The notes: generated by a model from the letters alone, not told the origin. 64,000 bases of DNA from Hydrangea macrophylla (GCA_033977485.1 CM066987.1:85840588-85904587); one strand, 5' to 3'; counted from the first letter of the stretch, positions 20,893-31,813 are shown. Numbers and translations are program-made.

Positions 20893-23592
20893 TTATGGAG
20901 GCCGTAAATCGGACTGTGTACCCCTAAGGATGTCAGGTAGAGCTCGATGGTAAGCAGAAATTACGTCACTTCGAATTAATTCTATTGACGGTTTGTCAGT
21001 ATGTTCAAATCGATTTCTTACCTTTCGAGTAGATTCAGCATTAGGGTCCGAAGTATTAGGATTCATCCACTCCTCATCCTCTATATTATTCCCCGCACTT
21101 ATATTTATTACGTTCTTAGGCTCAATATTCCGTGTAACCTCACTACCCTCCACACCTAGATAATCATCGTCTTTGGGAGGTTGATCAATAGCATTAAAAA
21201 CATTTAATTTTAATTTTATATTCCCGAACGACACTTTCATCACCCCTGTTCTACAATTGACACGTGCGTTGGCTGTGGCTAAGAATGGACGACCAAGAAT
21301 GACAGGAGTGTGTTTCCTAGCATCTAGCACGGGTTCAGTGTCAAGGACCATAAAATCAACGGGATAGAAACATTGATCCACTTTCACTAGTACGTCTTCG
21401 ACGATTCCTCTAGGTATTTTAATAGAACGATCCGCTAATTGTATTGTAGCGGCCGTAGGTTTAAGTTCACCTAGTCCTAATTGTTTGTAGACGTGATAAG
21501 GTATAAGATTAACACTCGCACCTAAGTCAAGGAGAGCCCTATGGATGATAGTGTCACCTATGACACATGAAATCGTTGGCGTACCAGGATCCTTATACTT
21601 CGGAGGAGCGTGTTGAAAAATAGAACTTACTTTTTCCGTGAGGAAGACCTTTTTCGGAGTATGACTACGTATTTTGCGTTTTTGAGTACATAGGTCTTTT
21701 AAACATTTAGCATAAGCGGGAATTTGTTTTATAGCGTCGAGGAAAGGAATATTTATTTTAACTTGTTTAAATACCTCTAGTATATCCTCAACTTTTGACT
21801 TTTTATTTGTAAGATTAGACGGCTCCTCAACATTAGGTGGATATGGTAACTTTGGAATATAATTTGTTGGGACCGGTTCATTGTCTTTTCTATTTTGATT
21901 CACGTCCTCACCCCTCGTCGTATTAGAGTTGATATTCATATCTTTCACATTCTCATTCGGAATTTCTATTACCTCTTCCTCTCGTGTAGTCAACCTAGTT
22001 GAGACGGCGTTTACTTGCTCATTCGACCCCTTAACCTCATATTGTCCCTTAGGGTTTTGAATTGTTTGACTAGGCAACGTCCCCTCGTTTCTACGACTCA
22101 CTACAGTAGCTAGTTGTCCCATTTGGGATTCAAGCTTCACAATGGATTGTGTGTGAGAGTGCACTATTTGTGCTTGTGCCTGTACTTGCGTTTCAATAGT
22201 CTTAAGGGACGCCAACACCTTTTCCTCAAAAGCATTACCCCTTGAAGGATTCGAATTAGGAGGCGGGTGTTGGTATTGATTAGGTTGAAACTGAGGTCGA
22301 TACGCATTTGGAAAATTAGTCGCCTCATTAAGATTATTAGTATTATTTTTCCACAAGAAGTTAGGATGGTTTCTCCATGGCGCATCCGGATTGTTAGTAG
22401 TTGCATTATAATTATTTCGTGGGTATTGTTGAATAGAATTAATGTGTTGCTCCACGAATTCCGGAAATTGACTCGCCGATGGACATGCAAGTATCGAATG
22501 TGAAGTATCAGAACATAATGCACAAATTTCAAGAGCGGGTGAGGCTGTCGTTTGGTTCATTGTTAAAAGTCGGTCAAGTTTGTTAGATAGTTCTTTTATT
22601 TCAATTGATTGACTTGACTCGAATTTTACCTCCCTCTTAGGTTGTGGGTATCCCTCAGAACGGACAGACACCGCTTGGTGCATCGAATTCTCGCTTAAAG
22701 TTTCAAATATTTTCCAGGCCTCGTCGGCACTTTTGTGTAGGAAGGTACCCGCACAAACAGCATCGACGGTGTTCCTAACAGAGGGAATAAGCCCCTCATA
22801 GAAGACCTGAACAAGTTGCCACTTAGGAACCTGATGATGTGGACACGAACGTAATAATTCTTTAAATTTTTCCCACGTGTCGTAGAGTGATTCCCCATCT
22901 TGCATCACAAAGTTTGTTATAGATTTTCTTATCTGATTCGTACGCATAATCGGGAAAAACTTTTGTAAAAATGCGGTGTGTAAGTCTTCCCATGTTCTAA
23001 TTGTGTTTGGCTCCAAAGATTGGAGCCAATATTTAGCTTTGTCCTTTAATGAGAATGGAAAGAGCCGCATTTTTAATTCATCATCAGTAAGATTTTGAAT
23101 TTTCAAAGTAGAACATATATCTTGAAAATCTCCTAAGTGTTTATATGGATCTTCATTTAAACGGCCATGGAAAGATGGAAGTAGCGAGATGGTAGACGAC
23201 TTTATCTCAAAGTGAGATGCCGTCGCCTCCGGTAATTCAATACATGTTTGTGGCGTGTAAGTCGTCGGAATAAAATAATCTTTAAGTGGAGGAGGTGGTG
23301 GTATATTAGGATTATTCATATTAGCTCCGTTGTTATTTTGGTTGTTGTCGTTATTATTTCCAATGTCTGCCATTTTAATCGGTTCTATGTTATGAAAGCG
23401 TGGTTTCTTTAATCTTGTAAGAGTACTACGTATTTTCGATTCAAATAAAGACGTTGGTTTTGGTGTCAAATCGTCGTCTATTACAAACCTAGTTCTAGAA
23501 GTTAAGTTTGAAGACTTGTTAAGTCTTAATGTACGTTCGAGTTCAGAGTCAAAAGGTTTTAATTCCGGTTTGTTTGAACGTGTACCTAACAT
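20893..23592 (-). CDS. gag-pro: Gag-protease polyprotein of element E (Athila type)
   Basis: This intact 899-residue polyprotein comprises a capsid and the aspartic protease that matures it. The gag fold lies at about residues 115-300 (FHGRLNEDPYKHLGDF, LKDKAKYWLQSL, TWEDLHTAFLQKFFP, LYDTWEKFKELLRSCPHH, FYEGL). A knuckle near residue 355 reads CALCSDTSHSILAC (CX2CX4HX4C). An Asn/Gln/Pro-rich linker and a coiled segment follow. The retropepsin domain is at about 665-790, with the catalytic motif LLDLGASVNLIP and a downstream VILGRPFLATA. In autonomous Athila elements RT follows in the same frame; here the ORF ends about 110 residues after the protease. The length and absence of stops indicate recent function. 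E would need RT and integrase from a related element. Confidence 0.93.
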   Translation of the reverse strand: MLGTRSNKPELKPFDSELERTLRLNKSSNLTSRTRFVIDDDLTPKPTSLFESKIRSTLTRLKKPRFHNIEPIKMADIGNNNDNNQNNNGANMNNPNIPPPPPLKDYFIPTTYTPQTCIELPEATASHFEIKSSTISLLPSFHGRLNEDPYKHLGDFQDICSTLKIQNLTDDELKMRLFPFSLKDKAKYWLQSLEPNTIRTWEDLHTAFLQKFFPIMRTNQIRKSITNFVMQDGESLYDTWEKFKELLRSCPHHQVPKWQLVQVFYEGLIPSVRNTVDAVCAGTFLHKSADEAWKIFETLSENSMHQAVSVRSEGYPQPKREVKFESSQSIEIKELSNKLDRLLTMNQTTASPALEICALCSDTSHSILACPSASQFPEFVEQHINSIQQYPRNNYNATTNNPDAPWRNHPNFLWKNNTNNLNEATNFPNAYRPQFQPNQYQHPPPNSNPSRGNAFEEKVLASLKTIETQVQAQAQIVHSHTQSIVKLESQMGQLATVVSRRNEGTLPSQTIQNPKGQYEVKGSNEQVNAVSTRLTTREEEVIEIPNENVKDMNINSNTTRGEDVNQNRKDNEPVPTNYIPKLPYPPNVEEPSNLTNKKSKVEDILEVFKQVKINIPFLDAIKQIPAYAKCLKDLCTQKRKIRSHTPKKVFLTEKVSSIFQHAPPKYKDPGTPTISCVIGDTIIHRALLDLGASVNLIPYHVYKQLGLGELKPTAATIQLADRSIKIPRGIVEDVLVKVDQCFYPVDFMVLDTEPVLDARKHTPVILGRPFLATANARVNCRTGVMKVSFGNIKLKLNVFNAIDQPPKDDDYLGVEGSEVTRNIEPKNVINISAGNNIEDEEWMNPNTSDPNAESTRKVRNRFEHTDKPSIELIRSDVISAYHRALPDILRGTQSDLRPP

Positions 23593-24060
23593 AAACTAAA
23601 AGAAAGTAAACTAAAAACAAAAATTAACTAACAAAAGAAACAAATAGCAATCACGCAAGTAAGACGACAATCAAGCACACAGTACTACTATGATGCATGA
23701 ATATTATCCTGTAATGCAATGACCGCGTCAAGCCCAGCGCCCCGGGTTTCCTAGCTAATGCAGTGCAATTAACCCTAAACTAATGCAAATAGTGCGTCAC
23801 AGCGCCCTGACTTACAGCGGTTTAAAGCGAATTCCAAAGGAAGCAATTAATTTAATTATATTTATATTTTTATTTGCGTAAGCTCCTTTGATGTAATTAG
23901 CTGCTCCACTCGGAAACGTTGACTACAAAATAATAATAATAATAATAATAAAAAAACAAGTTAGTAACTAAAAATAAAACGAGAAATAAGAAAAGGAAAC
24001 CTAATCTAATATTTACGAATTAACTAAACTACGATTCTAAAACTAAAGGTAGTAATACAA
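23593..24060 (-). other. Leader of element E between PBS and gag
   Basis: This is untranslated leader of about 0.47 kb with an (AAT)n microsatellite at 23930-23950. No coding feature is seen. Confidence 0.7.
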
Positions 24061-24078
24061 TCCCCGGCAACGGCGCCA
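24061..24078 (-). other. Primer-binding site of element E
   Basis: On the - strand TGGCGCCGTTGCCGGGGA lies five bases after the LTR end. This 18-nt site is the hallmark PBS of Athila-group elements. Its length equals tRNA positions 59-76, the usual limit set by the methylated A58. Confidence 0.95.
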
Positions 24079-24083
24079 AAAAT

Positions 24084-25430
24084 TGATGTTGTCAGAATCA
24101 AGATGTAAAAAGTATTCTTTACTTTTCTAAAGATTTGTAGTGTGGAAGTAAAGGTCGAACCCACAGAGATTGATTACTACAGCTCTTAATTTTAAAACCT
24201 AAGTCTAATTAACTAAGAAAAACAGATTTGATTTGGATTTTAATTAAACTAATAACAATAAAACTAGATCTAAACTATGAAAGCAATTAAAAGTGTTTTA
24301 AATAATATTTAAGGGAACCTAGGATTGCAAATCCACCACTAGCTTCATAATAGGAATATTTATGAATTACTTTAGCTTATTACGTTGGATGAATATGGGG
24401 AATTGTAGCTATAAGCCCAATTCCTCCGACAAGAAGATAATCATGGTTCAAGCACCAACATAATCCATCTTCGGGTAACACGAATTATCTCACACTAAAC
24501 TAGGGTTGTGATCTAATCCGTCTAACCTAGGCATGGACTATTCAGATACTTGATAGCACGAATCAATAAAGCACCATCACATGTAAACAATCTAAACAAG
24601 CACAGCAAGAATAGATCGTTGAGCACATCACAGTCAAAATAGATCTAAGACAAGAATAAATTCTGAAAGCAATGATTTAATCACTAGAAGTACGATTTAT
24701 TTATAAAAACCCTCTAAACATGTGACTGTCATCCATACATAATAGAACTAAAATAAAAACATAAATAAAACCCTATTACTCGTCTAGGGCTTCATTGAAA
24801 CCCTAGATCTATGATCTAGCCGTCCATGGAAGTGACGGATGGCAAGTAGTTGATGGAGGAGGCCATGGAAACCCTTGGTCTTCTTCTTCTTCTCCTTGCT
24901 TCTCTCTCTTCAATGGCTGGAAGTATGGTTGTATATTGTGTATGTATGGGTGTGTAACCCTTTAATTGAAGTAAAATAGAGTATATATAGATTTACAACA
25001 AGTTTTGGAAGCCTTTACAACTCGAAACGGACTGAAACTGATGTAATTTACAATCTGGATGTCATTCTGCAGTTTCGTTTGCACAGGAGTCTTCAGTACA
25101 CTGAAATACGCAACTTTGGTTTTTACCCATATCGCGCGAGCGCGACATTTTGGCCTTCGCGCGCGCGGATCGCGCGAGCGATTTCTGGGTTCTCGCGCGA
25201 GTGGATCGCGCGAGCGATTTCTGGTTCTCGCGGGCGCGGGTCACGCGCGCGACTTGGCTTTTTCAGCTTCTTTAGCTCTGCTTTTTCACCCTGTTTAGCC
25301 TGGTTTAGTTGATTTCTTCCAAAACCTGTTAGAAAATAGAAAACAAAGTAAAAATATACAAAAACAGGATAAAAAGGTACTAACAAATGCTCGTTAAGGC
25401 GTATAAATAGGATTAGTTCTCTCCCGATCA
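24084..25430 (-). repeat. 5' LTR of element E
   Basis: This is the promoter-side LTR, 1347 bp. The TATA box is at about 24981-24990 (- strand) and the CG-word cluster at 25131-25255. Differences from the left copy include substitutions inside the CG words. Confidence 0.97.
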
Positions 25431-26132
25431 ATATGGTTATATTTGGGATATCTGGACAGAGTTTCTGTGAGAAACTGGTTAATATGGTTATATCTGGGAT
25501 ATCTGGACAGAGTTTCTGGGAGAAGTAGGTTATGATGGTGATCATACTGTCTAGCTAGTTTTCATACTCCTATGTCCTAGGACCAACAAACAAGGTTTGC
25601 GGTGTATATCTTTGTAATCATGGAGCAAACATCCTTGTCATGGTGCCTAGGCAGGTCAACTCAATGTGATCACATGTGAGCGATTGCCTTGGGAATCATA
25701 AGAAAGAGATTCTGTTCTATGTCACATAAGCGTCTACACCGCGCAGGTAATCCCACCAGGGCATACAGCAGTTATATCACATTGTCCTTTCTGAAAAGAT
25801 AAATGAACAGTCCTATGAAAGGTTCTACAGGAATCTATATGAAAAGGCTGGGTTTAGTCAAAGAGGGTCCGTTGACGAGAGTTCCAATATACCGTCAGGG
25901 AGACAGTACGGAGGTTTTTTACTCTTTTTGATATACCTTGGAAGGTACAGTATCAACGGTGACTTGTGCCCTGGCACAGCAAGACCTAAACAATGTCAGC
26001 GCCGCGTTTTAGACACAGTCGAAGGGGAAATGCAAAAGTGCAATGCGGTGAACCAAACACAGTAAAAAGATGATTTTAAGGATGCTTCTTATGAGTCAAA
26101 CCTCTGTATTATTTTGTTTTAAAATAAAAAAA
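25431..26132 (-). other. Element A leader (non-coding), starting with E target duplication and tandem repeat
   Basis: Positions 25431-25435 are the right ATATG duplication of E. Positions 25431-25530 continue the tandem array seen at 8640-8774. The rest is untranslated leader between PBS and gag. No ORF with a recognisable domain is seen. Confidence 0.8.
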
Positions 26133-26150
26133 TCCCCAGCAGAGTCGCCA
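26133..26150 (-). other. Primer-binding site of element A (tRNA-Arg, 18 nt)
   Basis: On the - strand TGGCGACTCTGCTGGGGA begins three bases after the LTR end. It is complementary to the last 18 nt (positions 59-76) of tRNA-Arg, including CCA. The match stops exactly there; an A-rich stretch follows. Compare element B at 37133-37182, where the match runs 32 nt further. Confidence 0.9.
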
Positions 26151-26153
26151 GAT

Positions 26154-29100
26154 TGTGGATACCGGGATTCCACCGCTTCGTTATTTTTTTGAAACTTTGA
26201 TTTGGATCAAAGAAAGAGAAAAAGGTCTGTTGAAAACAGATACAGAGTCGCCACTTGGTCTTTAAGGAACCAAGAAACCTAATTTTGACTCACCCAAACG
26301 GATAAAGGCACTGGCCCCTCGTAACCAAAGAACTTGGTTCGGGGTTTTGGTACGAGAGAGGAAGGAGCCTTCGTCGCGACTAAAACACCCTCAACTCGCC
26401 CCGTCTTTCGACGGGCCTCAATTAGCATCCAAATAATCATCTTATACTATGTATGGTTCGGCAATTAAGAAACTTGAAATGGAAGATCTAAAGATAAGAT
26501 ATCATTCACATAAGAAACTTGAAATGGAAGATCTAAAGATAAGATATCATTCATAAGATCTAAGTCAAATATCATACAATGTAAAGTGAAAGATCACACA
26601 AATAAACTTAGGAAAAATAGTCTAATCATGTATCAAATAATCAAGACTTCCTAATCTAAAGGGGGACATGAATTGTTCTTGAAACAAATAGTCAAAGAAA
26701 ACAAGGATGCTTAGCAAGCTAGGATGAAGCATGTTAATCTTTGAGAATAGAAGATCTCTCAATCCCCGGGACGGATGAGAAAGGATGATTAGGTCGAGGG
26801 GAGCATGAACGCGTGATCATAATTATTCCTTATAATCTTCTTAGATTAGGAGTTACAAAAACCCCAAATCTTTGCATGGATGCAATGTATGTATCTAGAA
26901 TGTGCCAAGGTTGTAGTGTGTTTTGTGTTCATGGATTCCTAAAATGACTTAGAAGTCTAGAATGTGTATGAATGAATGAATGAAATCAACATGAGATATA
27001 TACCAATGTAGTATGAACTACTTCCTAAGATATGAACTAATTTGGAATGTATATAAGCATCAAATCAAAGAATGAAAGTTAAAGTATACTTGTTGTGAAT
27101 AGTGGACAGAACAGTAGCATGATTTTTTGGAATTTGAAAAGAGGGGTTAGGAATGTTTTCAATGCATGATTTTTTATGGAGATGTTCCTTATTGTGTCTA
27201 GAACACAACCCAAAAGACCAATCTTGAATAGCTATCACAGATTGAGAGAAATCATATAAACAACAGAGGTCACTCAGAAACAGATTTCGTACTGTCGACT
27301 GAAATGTTGAAAATTCTTAGAAAATGAAAACGAATGATCTAGAGGCCCATTTTATACAGAAAGTTTCCTAAGACATTGAATTTTAAGGGAAAAATAAGTT
27401 AGGACCACCCCTTTTGGAAAAGTGTTCTGGAAAAGAGGTCGTAAGTTGACCTAGCTGCTATGACAGCAAAAACAGAATGTTTGGAAGGAATGTTGGGACC
27501 CAAATGGACCATTTCCAAGTACTTCCAAGTCAAACCAAAAATCATGGGTGTTCTCCAATGAGTTAGGAAGAATTTATAAGTGGCCTTGTATCCATATGTT
27601 GAGTATTGAGTTCTAAAAAAATCTTTGAACCCAACTCACTCACTGTTTTGACTCATTGTTTTGAAGATTTTGGAGAAAACAAAGTTTTGTTTCTTAAAAC
27701 CAAATGAGAGGGATTGAGAGGGGTTTTGAAATAGATGTTTTGAAAACATATTTTCAACACTCAATAAGGATCATAGCCACTTAAAATGTCAACATTAAAC
27801 TCATCATCAAGAACCTCCAAGATTGTTGGAGAGATTTATTTTTATTTTTGAACATAACTTCAATACATTTCAAGAATACCTTGGAAGTATTGAGGTTATG
27901 ATCATCATCTATCAAACATGTTTTTGAGGTCAAGAGCTACTATCCATAAGGATTCACTCACCCCAAACTTCATGTCATCACTTAGATGATGATGAACTAG
28001 TAAGTAAATAAAGAAAATAAAAAAGAAATGAGATAAGAAGAGATGAACAATAAATAAACAAGCAAGTAAATAGCAATCAATAGATGATAATCAATGTGAT
28101 TTTGGACTTGTAGCTTGGTGTTTCACTCATAGATTTTGACATTTGGATATGGAAGTAGCTTCCTAACTCAAGAATGCTCAAGAATGGTGATTGGGGGTGT
28201 TTGGGATGTGAAGTATATAGAAGGATAATGGAAGAAAACAAGAATAAAACTCACTTTCTTATGGAAAATCAATGGGAGAAGCTCCCTTTCTTTCTTCTAA
28301 ACCTATCTCTATCTCTCTTCTTCTCTACAACTTTTCAAGCTTTGCACTTGGCCCCCCTAAAATGAAGAGCAATGGGGGGTTTAAATAGGCCAATTTGGGG
28401 TGGTTTTGGGGTTTTAGAAGTACTCCCATTGGTCCCAAACAACTGTGAACACAAAACTATGTCGTTTTGGCTTTCAAATAATCAAAATGGACCCCCAAAA
28501 AAATTACAAAAATAGACTCTGCGAGGGTTGAGTGCCGCGGCGGCACTGCTCCTCAGAAGCCCAGAAAATTACGTTTAGGCCCCCCAGAGGTTCCGGTATT
28601 CGCGAAAAGGCCCTATTTTGTCCGAAATTCACAGAAAATGCATACAAACTCCAAATTGAGGTTGTGATATACCGTTGGAAAGGTAATGGAGTCTACTTTA
28701 CATAAAAAATAGTTCGGGGATAGGTCACTTTGAAAAGTTTTGCGGTATTCGCGATAAATGCTGATTTAATCGCCTTTTTCGCCTTCGGAAATTCAAAATA
28801 AATTCGTTTTAAATCCAGGAATTATGTGCGATATACCGTTGGAAAGCTATTGACCTCTAGTATCCATGAAAAATATTTGAAAATTGTTTCGGTGCCCCGA
28901 TTCCAAAGTCAAATCTTAGTCTAACTGGTCAAACCTGGGATTCCCGGGAAGTTCTGGGAACCTCCGGGAGCTCCCAAGAGCCGACGTTTTCGCTCGATTC
29001 TCTTTTAAAACTCATTTTAATACTTTTCTAATGATTCCGGTGAATTTGGACGATATTGGTCAAACTTGGTCAAACTTGGTCAAACTCTGATCAAACCTGG

Positions 29101-29414
29101 TCAAACCTTGGTCAAACCGGTCAACGGGGACTTTCGGGGAACTTCCGGGACTTCCGGGGGTCTCTGGGAGCTGACGATTTCATCCAGTTTTACTTAAAAA
29201 CTCATTTTATCATTTTTCTTATGACATAGCATGTTTTCAGAACTTCGGGACCAAATCTGGGAGTCTTCGGGCTTTCAGGGGCATTTTGGTCAATCTGAGC
29301 ATTCTGAGAGATAGAGCTGACTTCCAGGAGTCCTTTTGAGTCTTTTACGATCATTGTGAACCACCAAGCTATGGGTCTCCTAAATATGATAGCCGACAAA
29401 ATGGGGTGTCTACA
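26154..29414 (-). repeat. 5' LTR of element A (complete, 3261 bp)
   Basis: This runs from TGTGGATACC at 26154 to GTGTCTACA at 29414. A TATA-like box reads CCTATTTAAA on the - strand at 28380-28389. The U5 end has a small hairpin at 26400-26415 and an 11-nt copy of the PBS core at 26243-26253. A word cluster lies at 28915-29175. The right end cuts element B's integrase. Confidence 0.95.
26400..26415 (-). other. Six-base-pair hairpin near the end of A U5
   Basis: CCCGTC-TTTC-GACGGG folds into a 6-bp stem with a 4-nt loop. Element B has CCTATC-TCGC-GATAGG at the same place (37402-37417), with two stem pairs changed on both sides. The flanks (GACTAAAACACCC before, CCT...CATCC after) are conserved. 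Confidence 0.75.
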
Positions 29415-30223
29415 GGCCCGACCCAGTTGGGTTTGAATTTTCCTCTGGGGTCATAAATGGGCACTTTCAGTTCTTTGAGGACTAGGTCACCCTCAGCGAG
29501 CTTCCTTGGGCGGACCTTTTTGTTGAAAGCACAGGCTATTCTCTTCTGATATCCACGAGTGTGGTTTATCGCAGTCAACCTTTTCTCATCGATCAACATC
29601 AACTCTTCATACCTCCCCCTCATCCATTCTAGCTCGGTTACTTCGCATTCTGCCAAGACCCTGAGAGAGGGTATTTCTACCTCAATCGGAAGGACCGCCT
29701 CCATCCCGTACACTAACGAATACGGTGTAGCACCCGTTGAAGTTCTCACCGAGGTTCTGTTTCCCCACAAAGCAAATGGCAGCTTCTCATGCCAATCCTT
29801 GTACCTATCCGTCGTTTTTCCCAAGATCGCTTTAACATTCTTATTCGCCGCTTCTACTGCTCCATTCGTCTGAGGTCTATACGGGGAAGACTGATGGCGA
29901 ATGATCTTATACTTTTCTAAGAGCGGGATAACCTCTCCTTGGAAATGACTGCCATGATCGGAGATAAATTCATTCGGGACCCCATACCTGCAGATTATGT
30001 TTTTCTTGATGAAACTCACTACGTCTTTGGCCTTCAAAGTCGCATACGAGGCTGCCTCTACCCATTTGGTAAAGTAATCGATTGCCACGATTATGTATCG
30101 ATGCCCATTGGAAGCCTTTGGAACTATCTCGCCAATGATATCAATCCCCCTTACAGAAAACGGCTAAGGGGTGGTCATGCTATAGAACTGTGATGGCGGG
30201 GTGTGCATTAGATTTGCATGAAT
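29415..30223 (-). pseudogene. int: Integrase core of element B, truncated by element A
   Basis: The DDE integrase catalyses insertion of the cDNA. The first Asp is in RGIDIIG (usually WGIDIIG), the second in SDHGSHF and the Glu in NGAVEAANK, so all three catalytic residues are visible. A stop between TTP and PFSV fits loss of a Trp (TGG to TAG), and another after CHKC fits loss of a Gln (CAG to TAG). The C-terminal domain reads FKPNWVGP and then runs into the LTR of element A. The final about 15 residues of the open frame are therefore LTR-derived. The rest of the domain lies beyond the left edge, across element A. Confidence 0.88.
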
Positions 30224-31027
30224 CTAGCACTTGTGACACCTTCCAACATATTCACAACAGTCTTTATCCAAGGTCGTCCAATAATACCCCTGTCGGATGA
30301 TCTTCTTTGCCAGCATGTGCCCATTCATGTGGGGCCCATATACTCCCTCATGTATTTCATCCATCATTCTCTTAGCTTCTTTCCCATATAGGCACTCCAG
30401 ATTATACCCGGTGTAGGATTTCTTCCATAGCTTATCTGCATAAATCATAAATTGAGTGGCGAATCGTCGAATCGCCTTCCTGTCCTTTTCTGAGGCTCCT
30501 TCGAGGTATTCTCCTTCTTTAATGAACTTCCACACATCCACATACCACGGTATTTCCCCTTCGTCTTCTATAGCTGCGATTGTCTCAAATGAGGGCTGAT
30601 TTCTGATTTCTATGGATAATGGGACCATCGTGACCCCGAAGGGGATTTGTATCATTGATGCCAGGGTTGCTAGGGAATCGGTCAACTGGTTTTCCTCTGG
30701 AGGGAGGTAGTAGAATGATATCTTCTTGAATTGTTCTTTCAGACTCTCCAAATAGTCATGGTATGGCCTCAACTTCTCGTGTTTTACCCTCCAATCTCCC
30801 CGCACTTGGGATATGATCAAATTGGAATCTCCGAACACATCAACCTTTTCAACTTTTAAGGCCAGCGCCGCCTCCATTCCCACTATGCATGCTTCGTATT
30901 CTGCCGTGTTATTGGTTGAGTTATACTTAAGCTTGACGGCCAATGGGGTGGGGGTTCCATCATGTGCTACAAGGATAACCCCGACTCCGTAGCCTAATTG
31001 ATTGGCGGCCCCATCAAAATACATTTT
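30224..31027 (-). pseudogene. Second (archaeal-type) RNase H and integrase zinc finger of element B
   Basis: The segment begins with MYFDGAANQLGYGVGVILV and continues with NNTAEYEACIVGMEAAL and VFGDSNLIISQV. This is the extra RNase H carried by plant Tat elements besides the standard domain; its acidic residues (D in FDGA, E in AEYEA, D in GDSN) are present. The second half gives the integrase HHCC finger (GPHMNGHML then CCEYVGRCHKC). The upstream stop (KMYF preceded by TAG) fits a former Trp codon. Confidence 0.85.
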
Positions 31028-31813
31028 CTACAAATCCTCCCTTACCTCCATTACTTCTTCATCAGGGAACTTGAATTCTCCTTTCTCCCCAGTTTCCACG
31101 GCGAAGTCAGCTAGGTACTCGGCGATGGCTCTCCTCTTGACAGATTTGGAGGTGACATATCTGACATCAAACTCGGCTAGCATCATGGTCCATCGAGTAA
31201 TCCTACTTGTCAAGGCGGATTTTTCAAGAAGGTATTTGAGCGGGTCCATTTGGGAGATTAAGATCACGGGGAAGGCTAACATATAATGCCTAAGGCGACG
31301 GGTACACCAAACTAAGGCTCAACATGCTTTCTCTAAGGGTGAGTACTTCAACTCGTATCCGGTCATCCTTTTGCTCAAATAATAAATGGCCTTTTCTACG
31401 TGTCCTTCTTCTCCTTCTTGGGTCAACATGCATCCCATTGAATCTTCGGTCACGGAAAGGTACAGCAGCAAAGGCTTTCCGGGTGAAGGTGACGATAGGA
31501 CAGGTGGGTTTTGGAGGTAAGTTTTGATCTTATCGAAGGCTTTCTGGCACAAGGTATCCCACTCGAACTTCTCTCCTTTTCAGAGCAATTTAAATAGCAT
31601 GTCGTAGGTCATGGTGAGCTTTGAGATAAAACGACTTATGAATTGTCTTCTACCCAGGAACCCCCTCAGCTCTTTTTCATTTTTGGGTGACTCCATTTCG
31701 ATTATGGCTTTTATCTTGGTCGGGTCTACTTCGATTCCCCTCTGAGTAATAAGGAACCCTAGCAATTTTCCTGTGGTGACTCCGAAGGTACATTTCTGTG
31801 GGTTTAATCTCAT
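31028..31813 (-). pseudogene. RNase H domain of element B (connection plus RNase H)
   Basis: This continues from RT in another frame. It has an RT thumb/connection (LLGFLITQRGIEVDPTKIKAI, GFLGRRQFISRFI), then LYLSVTEDSMGCMLTQEGEEG, AIYYLSKRMTGYELKYSPLEKAC, and LRHYMLAFPVILISQMDPLKYL. Two in-frame stops fall near 31580 and 31319. The first fits CGA (Arg) changed to TGA. The frame shift from RT lies near 31810. Confidence 0.85.

Larger units (their letters stand above)
8775..25430 (-). mobile_element. Element E: Athila-like non-autonomous Ty3/gypsy element with gag-pro
   Basis: Two 1347-bp LTRs (8775-10121 and 24084-25430) differ at about 14 positions by eye (about 1%). They are bordered by the 5-bp duplication ATATG. 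In the element's orientation the LTR starts TGATCGGGAG and ends ACAACATCA. The PBS TGGCGCCGTTGCCGGGGA is typical of Athila-group elements, and a GGTTTGGGGG purine tract precedes the 3' LTR. The only coding region is an 899-residue Gag-protease. No RT, RNase H or integrase is present in the roughly 5.8 kb of internal sequence left after removing nested element D (11592-19756). Confidence 0.96.
1..29414 (-). mobile_element. Element A: Ogre-like, gag-only Ty3/gypsy retrotransposon (left end outside window)
   Basis: The sequence from 1 to 2814 is repeated at about 26589-29414, and the right copy is complete (26154-29414). In the element's own orientation the LTR begins TGTAGACACC and ends GGTATCCACA. 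Next to the right LTR lies a tRNA-Arg PBS (26133-26150), and next to the left LTR a purine tract (2815-2828), so the element reads on the - strand. The internal region keeps one intact gag ORF (7009-8292), tandem-repeat arrays and no PR, RT, RNase H or integrase. This makes it a non-autonomous member of the Ogre/Tat II group (long LTRs, tRNA-Arg primer, repeats before the 3' LTR). Its right end breaks the integrase of element B at 29414/29415. Element E is inserted at 8775-25430. By eye the LTR copies differ at about 40 positions in 2.8 kb. Confidence 0.9.

Noticed and set aside
29559..29873. + strand ORFs across element B's integrase and RT
   Set aside because: They are antisense shadows of the - strand polyprotein, without domain similarity.
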